NCBI GenBank assembly: GCA_013042895.1
Contig: JABDPD010000305.1
Location: forward strand, 1-5,025
From: Boseongicola sp.
GTDB lineage: Bacteria > Pseudomonadota > Alphaproteobacteria > Rhodobacterales > Rhodobacteraceae
DNA: 5,025 bases
Direction of reading: 5' to 3'
Part shown: one piece after another, positions 1 to 5,025 of the stretch
Layout of the letters: every line of letters begins with the position of its first letter
Numbering within the stretch: position 1 is the stretch's first letter
Translations under genes and position numbers: made by a program
The notes under the pieces: model-generated
Seen by the model: only the letters and a program-made list of their open reading frames with translations
What the model was told of the DNA's origin: nothing
The model's database searches: none

Positions 1-1
1 C

Positions 2-307
2 GCGCTGGCAGAGGCCGCGCTCGATCTCGGCTTTTACCTCAGCATGTCCGGCATCGCCGCCTTCCCCAAATCCCAGGACCTGCGCGACATCTTCGCCGCC
101 GCGCCCGTCGACCGCATCCTCGTCGAAACCGACGCCCCCTACCTCGCGCCACCTCCAAACCGAGGTAAACGCAACGAACCAAGCTACGTCGCCGACACTG
201 CCCTCAAGGCGGCTGAGGTTTTCGGTATGGATTACAAAGACTTCGCCGCCAAGACCGAAGCCAATTTCAACCGCCTGTTCTGGAAAGCTGCGGAATGGCA
301 AAACTGA
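2..307 (+). CDS. TatD family metal-dependent hydrolase, C-terminal part (5' end outside window)
   Basis: Partial gene: the reading frame is open from the window edge and ends at TGA 305-307, leaving 101 residues of a family usually about 260 long. TatD proteins are TIM-barrel amidohydrolase-fold metal-dependent nucleases, generally cytoplasmic. Visible family marks, counted in the partial protein, are the SGIAAF strand (16-21, matching the usual SGxxTF), the metal-site motif ETDAPYL at 42-48 (the Asp of ETD, residue 44, is a conserved metal ligand), the N-E-P segment after a basic RGKR loop, and the closing TEANFNRLF helix. It overlaps the next gene by 13 bases, which points to translational coupling. 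In alphaproteobacteria this gene commonly sits after metG or holB; that part is not in the window. The family call is secure. Which TatD paralogue it is cannot be told from this fragment. Confidence 0.93.
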   Translation, partial: ALAEAALDLGFYLSMSGIAAFPKSQDLRDIFAAAPVDRILVETDAPYLAPPPNRGKRNEPSYVADTALKAAEVFGMDYKDFAAKTEANFNRLFWKAAEWQN

Positions 308-1092
308 CCTTCACTATCCTGGGCTGCGGCTCGTCCGGCGGCGTGCCCCGCTTGGGTGGCCTCTGGGGCGACTGTGACCCGGCCAACCCCAAAAACCGCC
401 GCACCCGCTGCTCACTCCTCGTTGAGCGCACGACCGACCAAGGCACCACTCGCGTCCTTATCGACACATCGCCCGACATGCGCCAACAACTCCTGAATGC
501 AGGCGTCGGGCACCTCGATGCAGTCCTTTACACACACGGCCACGCGGACCACGTCCATGGCATCGACGATCTGCGCATGATTGTTTTCAACCAGAAAACC
601 CGCGTTCCCGTCTGGGCCGACGGCCCCACGCAAGAGCGCCTTTATGGCAGCTTCGGCTACGCCTTCATCCAACCCACCGGATCGTCCTATCCACCGATCC
701 TCGACATGTTCACCATCGACGGAGATGTGACCATTACCGGCTCTGGCGGTGGCATCACCTTTTCCCCTTTTGAGGTCGAACACGGCTCCATAGACGCACT
801 CGGATTTCGCGTTAACAACGTCGCCTATCTCCCTGATGTTGCTGTCATTCCTGATGAATCGTGGTCGTACCTTTCCAATCTCGACCTTTGGATTGTCGAT
901 GCCCTCCGACGCTCCCCACACCCAACTCACGCGCATCTCGAACGCACGCTGGAGTGGATTGATCGGGTCAAACCAAAACAAGCCGTCCTCACGAACATGC
1001 ATATCGACCTCGACTACGAAACGCTCAAAGCCGAGACCGCAGACCACATCACACCCGCCTACGACGGCATGAAAATCGAGCTGGACGACTAA
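295..1092 (+). CDS. MBL-fold metallo-hydrolase, PhnP-like (cyclic phosphodiesterase family)
   Basis: The protein has 265 residues and no signal peptide, so it is likely cytoplasmic. The metallo-beta-lactamase signature is THGHADH (80-86), giving ligands His81, His83, Asp85 and His86. Probable further ligands are His163 (VEHGS), Asp181 (YLPDV) and His236 (NMHIDLDY). The N-terminus, GCGSSGGVPRLGG (10-22) followed by Cys27 and Cys39, is typical of the PhnP-like branch, where a Cys cluster can hold a structural zinc. The E. coli PhnP member hydrolyses 5-phosphoribosyl 1,2-cyclic phosphate. No phosphonate (phn) gene is present here, so the substrate is open and a housekeeping phosphodiesterase role is inferred. 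The ATG at 295 lies inside the end of the tatD-type gene and has GGAAAG at 282-287 as a plausible ribosome-binding site. All core metal residues are present, so it should be active. Confidence 0.9.
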   Translation: MAKLTFTILGCGSSGGVPRLGGLWGDCDPANPKNRRTRCSLLVERTTDQGTTRVLIDTSPDMRQQLLNAGVGHLDAVLYTHGHADHVHGIDDLRMIVFNQKTRVPVWADGPTQERLYGSFGYAFIQPTGSSYPPILDMFTIDGDVTITGSGGGITFSPFEVEHGSIDALGFRVNNVAYLPDVAVIPDESWSYLSNLDLWIVDALRRSPHPTHAHLERTLEWIDRVKPKQAVLTNMHIDLDYETLKAETADHITPAYDGMKIELDD

Positions 1093-1097
1093 CCAAA

Positions 1098-2027
1098 GTG
1101 CAAGCACTCCTTGACGTCATCCTCCCCGTTTTCCTCGTCATGGGGTTTGGCTACTTCGCCGTTTGGAAAGGCTGGTTTCCAGACACCGGCGTCGACGGAC
1201 TGATGAAATTCACCCAGAACTACGCCATCCCCTGTCTGCTGTTCCGCGCCATTTCGACCCTTGATCTGTCTGCCCAATTCGATCCCGCGCTCCTCATATC
1301 CTTCTACACGGGCGCAACCTTGGGCTTTACCGCCGGTTTGCTCGGCGCACGACTTCTCTTCAAGCGCAGCTGGTCCGACGCCGTCGCCATCGGTTTTGTC
1401 TGTTTGTTCTCCAACTCGGTTCTACTTGGCCTACCGATCACAGAACGCGCCTACGGGGTCGACGCCTTGGCCGCGAACTTCGCCATCGTCGCGATTCACG
1501 CTCCGTTTTGTTATATGCTCGGGGTCACCGCGATGGAGATCGCGCGCGCAGAGACCCGGAACCCCGCAACGCTTGCGCGAAAAATCCTGCGCTCGATGTT
1601 TCGCAACGCCTTGGTCATCGGCATCGGCCTTGGGCTGATCGTTAACCTCTCCGGCCTGCCACTCCCCGGAGTCTTAACCGACGCCGTGGACATGATGGTC
1701 GTTGCAGCTCTCCCGGCAGCGCTTTTTGGCCTCGGCGGCGTCCTCGTCCGCTACCGTCCAGAGGGTGATTCCAAAACAATCGCAATGGTTTGCGTGATTT
1801 CGCTGATCTTGCACCCATCGATCACACTCAGTCTGGCCACGCTTTTCCAACTTGACCGAGACGCAATAAGATCCGCCGTGTTGACGGCCTCCATGGCCCC
1901 CGGCGTCAACACCTATATCTTCGCAAACCTTTACGGCAGCGCACGTCGAGTAGCGGCAACATCGGTGCTTGTCGGGACGGCCGCATCCATCATCACAGTC
2001 TGGCTCTGGCTTTTGCTCCTGCCCTAA
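1098..2027 (+). CDS. AEC family transporter (auxin efflux carrier-like permease)
   Basis: A 309-residue integral inner-membrane protein with about ten hydrophobic segments, roughly at residues 4-23, 34-53, 64-86, 94-115, 125-146, 169-187, 193-216, 227-248, 258-278 and 287-308. The split into two five-helix halves with a hydrophilic loop around 147-168 is the AEC pattern. Family-like motifs are NYAIPCLLFRA (41-51), with the Pro in the second helix, and ASMAPGVNTYIFANLYG late in the protein. Bacterial members export or take up small organic acids such as malate or malonate; the substrate here cannot be read from sequence. The GTG at 1098 is preferred because the first internal ATG (1140) would cut the first helix in half. 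No clear Shine-Dalgarno sequence is seen, and the gene begins 5 bases after the hydrolase stop, so it probably depends on translational coupling. Confidence 0.88.
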   Translation: MQALLDVILPVFLVMGFGYFAVWKGWFPDTGVDGLMKFTQNYAIPCLLFRAISTLDLSAQFDPALLISFYTGATLGFTAGLLGARLLFKRSWSDAVAIGFVCLFSNSVLLGLPITERAYGVDALAANFAIVAIHAPFCYMLGVTAMEIARAETRNPATLARKILRSMFRNALVIGIGLGLIVNLSGLPLPGVLTDAVDMMVVAALPAALFGLGGVLVRYRPEGDSKTIAMVCVISLILHPSITLSLATLFQLDRDAIRSAVLTASMAPGVNTYIFANLYGSARRVAATSVLVGTAASIITVWLWLLLLP

Positions 2028-2034
2028 GGACTCT

Positions 2035-2051
2035 GTTTACACTTCTTAAAC
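2035..2051. repeat. Small inverted repeat GTTTA/TAAAC after the permease gene
   Basis: GTTTA (2035-2039) and TAAAC (2047-2051) face each other across 7 bases, 8 bases after the permease stop. With only A/T-rich 5-bp arms and no T-tract it is a poor intrinsic terminator. It could be an operator, since it overlaps the weak promoter candidate at 2036-2066. It may equally be chance. Confidence 0.2.
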
Positions 2052-2066
2052 ATTAACCGTGGTAAT
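2036..2066 (+). promoter_or_regulatory. Weak sigma70-like promoter candidate for the small ORF
   Basis: TTTACA (2036-2041) matches the -35 consensus TTGACA at 5 of 6 positions. GGTAAT (2061-2066) matches TATAAT at 4 of 6, with a 19-base spacer, longer than ideal. It would start transcription near 2073 and leave a leader of about 64 bases before the small ORF at 2137. The same stretch contains TTAACCGT (2053-2060), close to the CtrA half-site TTAACCAT but without a second half-site at proper spacing. Both readings are tentative. Confidence 0.2.
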
Positions 2067-2136
2067 TCCTTACTTGTGCCCCAACAGGGTCACAAACTCG
2101 GGGTTTCATTATCGTCGAAGCAACAGGAATCATTCC

Positions 2137-2304
2137 ATGACCAATGTCATTGCATTTCGTCGACCGGCTGAACGCCAAATCAACGACCGCCCGATGCGGG
2201 GGGCCACGTTGTTTCTTCATATTAAACAGACCGCACTGATCGCGCATCTTGCCAAACCTCAGGGCAATCGCGCTGTTAAAATCAAGAAATCCAGCCGCTC
2301 GTAA
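2137..2304 (+). CDS. Small basic hypothetical protein (55 residues)
   Basis: ATG 2137 has a good ribosome-binding site, AGGAA at 2125-2129, 7 bases upstream. The frame runs to TAA 2302-2304. An in-frame GTG at 2059 would give 81 residues but lacks such a site, so the ATG is preferred. The protein starts MTNVIAFRRPAER, has a moderately hydrophobic centre (ATLFLHIKQTALIAHL, about 23-38) and ends in a Lys/Arg/Ser-rich tail (KIKKSSRS). It is strongly basic, with no Cys pair, no clear membrane helix and no signal peptide. I do not recognise a family. It stands alone between the permease and the dehydrogenase, 73 bases before the latter's ATG, in the same direction. Nucleic-acid binding would fit the charge but is only a guess. 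It could also be a non-coding leader with a chance ORF. Confidence 0.5.
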   Translation: MTNVIAFRRPAERQINDRPMRGATLFLHIKQTALIAHLAKPQGNRAVKIKKSSRS

Positions 2305-2342
2305 AGCGCTCGACTTCCCCTTCTCATCGCAGACCGCTACCG

Positions 2343-2366
2343 CTAAACCGTAAAAAACGAGTTTAG
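2343..2366 (+). promoter_or_regulatory. Leader hairpin running into the dehydrogenase ribosome-binding site
   Basis: CTAAAC (2343-2348) pairs with GTTTAG (2361-2366). The stem continues inward with CGT (2349-2351) against ACG (2357-2359), leaving one bulged A (2360) and a loop of five A (2352-2356). The 3' arm takes the first two bases of the AGAGGG ribosome-binding site (2365-2370), so the structure could dampen translation initiation. There is no T-tract after it, so it does not look like an intrinsic terminator of the small ORF. The pairing is seen in the sequence; the regulatory role is inference. Confidence 0.35.
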
Positions 2367-2377
2367 AGGGCTGCGTG

Positions 2378-3130
2378 ATGAACACTTATGATCTTTCCGG
2401 CAAAACAGCAGTCGTCACCGGCGGCGCGCAAGGCATTGGATTGGCCGTCGCCGAACGTCTTTTGGCCTCAAGTGCCCGGGTTGCCAGCTGGGACATGAAC
2501 GCTGCACGCAACGCGGACACCGTAAGCGCTTTTAAGGCAGGCGAAAACGCCGTCGCCATTCAAGCCGACATCTCCGACTGGAACAGCGTACAAAACGCGC
2601 TCGCCGAAACCGAAGCCGCACTCGGCCCCGTCGACATCGTGGTAAACAGTGCCGGCCTTGCCGGTCCGAATGCCACTGTCGAGAATTATGACATCGAAAC
2701 CTTTGCCCAGATATGCGCCGTGAACCTGAATGGCACCTTCCACGTGAACAAAGCCGTAGTTCCCGGCATGCGTGCCCGCAACTACGGCCGCATTGTCAAC
2801 ATCGCCTCAATTGCGGGCAAAGAAGGCAACCCGAACGCCTGCGCGTATTCTGCATCCAAGGCAGGCGTCATCGGATTCACCAAATCTCTTGGAAAAGAGC
2901 TCGCAGGCCACGACATCGCTGTGAACTGCGTTACTCCAGCCGCCGCCCGCACCCCGATTTTCGAACAAATGAGTCAAGAGCACATCGACTATATGCTCTC
3001 CAAAATCCCCCGCGAGCGCTTCCTCGAAGTTGAGGAAGCTGCCTCTATGATTGTCTGGCTCGCCAGCGCCGAGAACTCCTTCACAACCGCCGGTGTCTTC
3101 GACCTCTCCGGAGGCCGAGCTACTTACTAA
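2378..3130 (+). CDS. SDR family oxidoreductase, probably NAD-dependent
   Basis: A classical short-chain dehydrogenase/reductase of 250 residues, the usual length, with a Rossmann fold and probably a cytoplasmic tetramer. The cofactor loop is TGGAQGIG (14-21). Asp39 at the end of the second strand (SWD) favours NAD(H) over NADP(H). NSAG (90-93) replaces the usual NNAG. The catalytic set is Asn116, Ser144 (IASIAG), Tyr157 and Lys161 (YSASK). PAAARTP (187-193) stands where PG is normal. The C-terminus FDLSGGRATY resembles, from memory, SDRs of sugar-acid breakdown such as 2-keto-3-deoxy-L-rhamnonate or fuconate dehydrogenases. That assignment is weak because no other sugar-pathway gene is next to it. 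ATG 2378 is chosen over GTG 2375 because AGAGGG (2365-2370) then lies 7 bases upstream instead of 4. It is probably monocistronic or follows the small ORF. FabG-like ketoreductase is the alternative, less likely given Asp39. Confidence 0.92.
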   Translation: MNTYDLSGKTAVVTGGAQGIGLAVAERLLASSARVASWDMNAARNADTVSAFKAGENAVAIQADISDWNSVQNALAETEAALGPVDIVVNSAGLAGPNATVENYDIETFAQICAVNLNGTFHVNKAVVPGMRARNYGRIVNIASIAGKEGNPNACAYSASKAGVIGFTKSLGKELAGHDIAVNCVTPAAARTPIFEQMSQEHIDYMLSKIPRERFLEVEEAASMIVWLASAENSFTTAGVFDLSGGRATY

Positions 3131-3146
3131 CGGATTCAGCCGTTGG
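3127..3146 (+). terminator. Stem-loop overlapping the dehydrogenase stop codon (weak terminator candidate)
   Basis: CTAACGG (3127-3133) pairs with CCGTTGG (3140-3146), including one U-G wobble, around the 6-base loop ATTCAG. It covers the TAA stop at 3128-3130. It is not followed by a T-run, so intrinsic termination is doubtful. It may protect the transcript 3' end or be incidental. Confidence 0.25.
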
Positions 3147-3149
3147 AAA

Positions 3150-3232
3150 CAGCAGGGAGAACGCCAAACCGTCGATCAAAAACGGCGAGGCGTTTGAAAC
3201 CCCAGCAAGAAGGGCGAGACCTATCCCTGCTG
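3150..3232. repeat. Nested inverted repeats in the convergent intergenic region
   Basis: The outer arms CAGCAGGGA (3150-3158) and TCCCTGCTG (3224-3232) are perfect 9-base inverted repeats 65 bases apart. Inside them, AACGCC (3160-3165) pairs with GGCGTT (3189-3194), then CCGT (3169-3172) with ACGG (3182-3185), separated by a symmetric 3x3 internal loop. A near-direct repeat, CGTTGGAAAC (3141-3150) / CGTTTGAAAC (3191-3200), lies exactly 50 bases apart. The 143 bases between the two convergent genes hold no ORF I can support. The structure could serve as a two-way transcription barrier or as a 3'-end RNA. No T-tract is present, so the role is open. Confidence 0.35.
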
Positions 3233-3273
3233 ACACGACCCTCACCAAGAACCTTTGAAATGAGCGTGCAAAT

Positions 3274-4692
3274 CTAGACATTCATTGCGACCGAAGTTGA
3301 TTTTGGGGATGTATCATTGGCATTGTATGACACAGAGAGCAGCTCCCCATCGCAATTGTCACAATTTGTAATTGTAACAAGACCATTTGGATCTGAATAA
3401 ATTCGCCCTCCTTCACTTACAACTTTCCTCCAAGTTGGTCCCTGCGCTTCCAAAACTCCCTTTACAACAATAAACTGCCGTCCATAGCCGGCCTCCATGG
3501 CTAACGTATCGCCAATCGGTAGATGGCGAGTACCAAGTTGGAGCGAGTCCGATATTTTCAGGTTTGCTTGCCGTAGCGAGGTCTCTGAGGGCCTATCTTT
3601 TGAAGTACTTTTGAATTCACGCTCTGTTTCCAGACGCCCTTTTCTCTTCATTATTTCCACTGCGTCTTTCACCAGCTGAGAGCTTTCGCGATTCGTGACC
3701 AGTAGAGCATCGGGGGTGTCAACAATCACGATATCTTCAAGACCCACCACGCTAACCAAACGGCTTTCCGATCGAACTAAAGTGTTTGAGGAGCCAACGG
3801 AAACAACGTCGCCTGTAAAGCTATTGCCACTGCTATCTAAGTCCGAAACCTCAAACATAGCGGCCCAGCTTCCAACGTCATTCCACTTAACTGAAAGCTT
3901 TTTTGAAACTATGCGGTCAGATTTTTCGAAGACCGCGTTTTCTGTTGCTGCTGCCTTGGCTGCCTTGAAAGACTCGCGATCAAGATGGATCGCATCTGAA
4001 AAAACACTGGCATACTCAACAGAACGTTTTACTGCGATCGCGGTATTGCGGTCGAATCTCTCATATTCTTCTATCAGTGTTCTTGCTGAAAATAGTGCTA
4101 TTCCAGACGCCCACAAGGCACCGTAGTCTTTGATCAGCCTTTTGGCTTTTGAGGCTTTGGGCTTTTCTATGAACCGATCGCATAGATGCAGTGCTTGATT
4201 GCCAGGAACCGGTGGGCCGGGAACCACATAGCCAAAACCGCTGTCCGGACTTCTTGGAGTAATTCCGAACACGATTATCCGCCCACTGCGCGCAGTATCC
4301 ATGAGGCGTTTGGAGATTGGACTCATTTTTCCTTGGATGAGATGATCCGCTGGAGTCACAAGCATTAATGCATCGGATTCTCCTTGGCACAACCTGTAGG
4401 CTGCCGCCAGCACGGCCGGCCCGGTTCCCCGAGAGATAGGCTCACAGACGATAGCACCACTTGAATTGATATCAGATAGCTGTTGCTGAACGAGATTGAG
4501 GTGACAATCATTGGTTACAATGGTTGGCGGAAAAAATGACTCACCTGTTTGCCGTTGAACAGTCTCTTGAAAGAAAGAGACTGATGCTTCTCCGCCTGTA
4601 GACTGGAACTGTTTTGGACAATTCGTTCGAGATACTGGCCAAAGGCGCGTGCCGCTTCCTCCGCAGAGGATAATCGGATGAATTCTCTTCAT
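3274..4692 (-). CDS. manC: Mannose-1-phosphate guanylyltransferase-like protein with degenerate C-terminal cupin
   Basis: A cytoplasmic enzyme expected to make GDP-mannose from GTP and mannose 1-phosphate for surface polysaccharides. The protein is 472 residues, normal for bifunctional ManC/AlgA. ATG 4692 is chosen over an in-frame start at 4746 because GGAG (4700-4703) lies 7 bases upstream and the protein then opens MKRIHPIILCGG as the family does. The nucleotidyltransferase domain (1-about 285) has GGSGTRLWPVSR (11-22), PKQF (26-29), PADH (114-117), FGITPRSPDSGFGYV (142-156), FIEKP (174-178) and WNDVGSW (270-276). A linker with GLEDIVIVDTPDALLV (317-332) follows. The C-terminal cupin (about 378-460) lacks the usual RPWG, the QMHHHRAEHW metal/active-site block and the YLGEDDI tail, so isomerase activity is not expected. 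RGTGPA (88-93) replaces RNTAPA and WASG (194-197) replaces WNSG, so another sugar substrate is possible. The gene overlaps its upstream neighbour by 4 bases and is lower in G+C than the left block. Confidence 0.85.
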   Translation of the reverse strand: MKRIHPIILCGGSGTRLWPVSRTNCPKQFQSTGGEASVSFFQETVQRQTGESFFPPTIVTNDCHLNLVQQQLSDINSSGAIVCEPISRGTGPAVLAAAYRLCQGESDALMLVTPADHLIQGKMSPISKRLMDTARSGRIIVFGITPRSPDSGFGYVVPGPPVPGNQALHLCDRFIEKPKASKAKRLIKDYGALWASGIALFSARTLIEEYERFDRNTAIAVKRSVEYASVFSDAIHLDRESFKAAKAAATENAVFEKSDRIVSKKLSVKWNDVGSWAAMFEVSDLDSSGNSFTGDVVSVGSSNTLVRSESRLVSVVGLEDIVIVDTPDALLVTNRESSQLVKDAVEIMKRKGRLETEREFKSTSKDRPSETSLRQANLKISDSLQLGTRHLPIGDTLAMEAGYGRQFIVVKGVLEAQGPTWRKVVSEGGRIYSDPNGLVTITNCDNCDGELLSVSYNANDTSPKSTSVAMNV

Positions 4693-4988
4693 AACGTTGC
4701 TCCACTTTGCAGAGGCTCGACTGGGGATTGGGCCAAACTGCGGCATTGCGGAATTTTGAGTTCACTCAGCTTATAGTTTTCCGTGTTGTTTAAAGGTAAA
4801 GCCCAATGAGCGTTTTCAAAGTTCAGCAAAGTTGAGCCGAGGTCTCCGTCCTTGTAGAATGGAAAAGGCCAAATACACTTGAATTGCTCCAATTTGTAAG
4901 AATTTTCCAGACTGTCCAATGCCAACTCCGATTTGAACGTAGCTCCGCGAGACTCGAAATCTATCGCCCAAAATTGTCGAAATTTTGG
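4689..4988 (-). CDS. Unrecognised protein, C-terminal part; 5' end frame-disrupted or beyond window
   Basis: The minus-strand frame is open from 4988 down to TGA 4691-4689, which shares an ATGA with the manC start; this tight coupling argues that the frame is real. Its roughly 99 residues have a balanced acidic/basic make-up and are rich in aromatic residues (IDFESRGATF, CIWPFPFYKDGD, NFENAHWALPL), as in a beta-rich domain. I do not recognise a family. There is no ATG or GTG in the open stretch. TTG 4919 with GGAG (4926-4929) 6 bases upstream would give a 76-residue protein. Alternatively the gene begins outside the window: the adjacent frame is open from 5025 (ends IGPELRQSIFAMTK) and one base removed near AAAATTT (about 4983-4989) would join the two. 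The competing frame, open from 5025 to its stop at 4816, becomes Arg/Ile/Gly/Gln-rich with almost no acidic residues and looks like a shadow. A polysaccharide-related role is inferred only from its neighbour. Confidence 0.45.
   Translation of the reverse strand, partial: PKFRQFWAIDFESRGATFKSELALDSLENSYKLEQFKCIWPFPFYKDGDLGSTLLNFENAHWALPLNNTENYKLSELKIPQCRSLAQSPVEPLQSGATL
4700..4703 (-). promoter_or_regulatory. Ribosome-binding site fixing the manC start
   Basis: On the minus strand GGAG lies 7 bases before ATG 4692, inside the last codons of the upstream gene. It decides the start in favour of 4692. The longer option at 4746 would add 18 residues that do not look like the family N-terminus. 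Confidence 0.6.
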
Positions 4989-5025
4989 TCATCGCGAAAA
5001 TGCTCTGCCTCAATTCAGGGCCTAT

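Noticed and set aside
412..1107. 231-residue open frame on the minus strand
   Set aside because: It lies wholly antisense to the metallo-hydrolase, which has all its metal-binding motifs; it is a by-product of high-G+C codon use.
2053..2060. CtrA-like site TTAACCGT
   Set aside because: Only a half-site is present; the neighbouring TTAA at 2046-2049 is 3 bases away instead of the usual 7, so it is not listed as a site.
2053..2385. 110-residue open frame on the minus strand covering the 2028-2374 gap
   Set aside because: It would begin at a GTG inside the dehydrogenase coding region, shows no recognisable motif, and competes with the better supported small ORF on the plus strand.
3695..4126. 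143-residue plus-strand open frame opposite manC
   Set aside because: It is Ser/Thr-rich, lacks any motif, and is antisense to the conserved nucleotidyltransferase motifs; it is a shadow frame.
4693..4746. N-terminal extension of ManC by 18 residues from a start at 4746
   Set aside because: The added residues do not resemble the family N-terminus, and the GGAG site before ATG 4692 explains initiation there.
4816..5025. Minus-strand frame open from the window edge to a stop at 4816
   Set aside because: After about 4990 its product is rich in Arg, Ile, Gly and Gln with almost no acidic residues, and it does not connect to manC; the frame with the ATGA overlap is preferred, though the first dozen codons of this frame may belong to the same gene.

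Overview
The window looks like chromosome of an alphaproteobacterium, most likely of the Rhodobacteraceae/Roseobacter type. This is inferred from the high G+C, C-ending codon usage of the left part and from the gene pair TatD nuclease - PhnP-like metallo-hydrolase, which is a familiar neighbour pair there. No rRNA, tRNA, CRISPR array, transposase or integrase was seen.

Left block (1-2027, + strand) is a tightly packed run. It starts with the C-terminal third of a TatD-family metal-dependent hydrolase, cut by the window edge. A PhnP-like metallo-beta-lactamase-fold hydrolase overlaps it by 13 bases. An AEC-family permease follows 5 bases later with a GTG start. The three look co-transcribed. 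The first two are housekeeping-type hydrolases; the permease substrate is unknown.

Middle block (2028-3130, + strand) has a leader region with a weak promoter candidate, a small 55-residue basic ORF with a good ribosome-binding site (2137-2304), a hairpin that runs into the next ribosome-binding site, and a classical short-chain dehydrogenase/reductase of 250 residues. The C-terminal style of the dehydrogenase recalls enzymes acting on sugar-acid intermediates, but the substrate is not proven.

Right block (3274-5025, - strand) is convergent to the rest. Its base composition is visibly lower in G+C and its codon use is mixed. It holds a ManC-like mannose-1-phosphate guanylyltransferase whose C-terminal isomerase-type cupin domain has lost its metal/active-site motifs. 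It is preceded, with a 4-base ATGA stop/start overlap, by an unrecognised ORF whose 5' end looks frame-disrupted or lies beyond the window. This block reads like the edge of a surface-polysaccharide locus placed next to core genes. The convergent junction (3131-3273) has nested inverted repeats but no clear T-tract terminator.

I did not find a clear new multi-gene system. The best leads are the degenerate two-domain ManC, the coupled unknown gene before it, the composition break, and the structured leader of the dehydrogenase.
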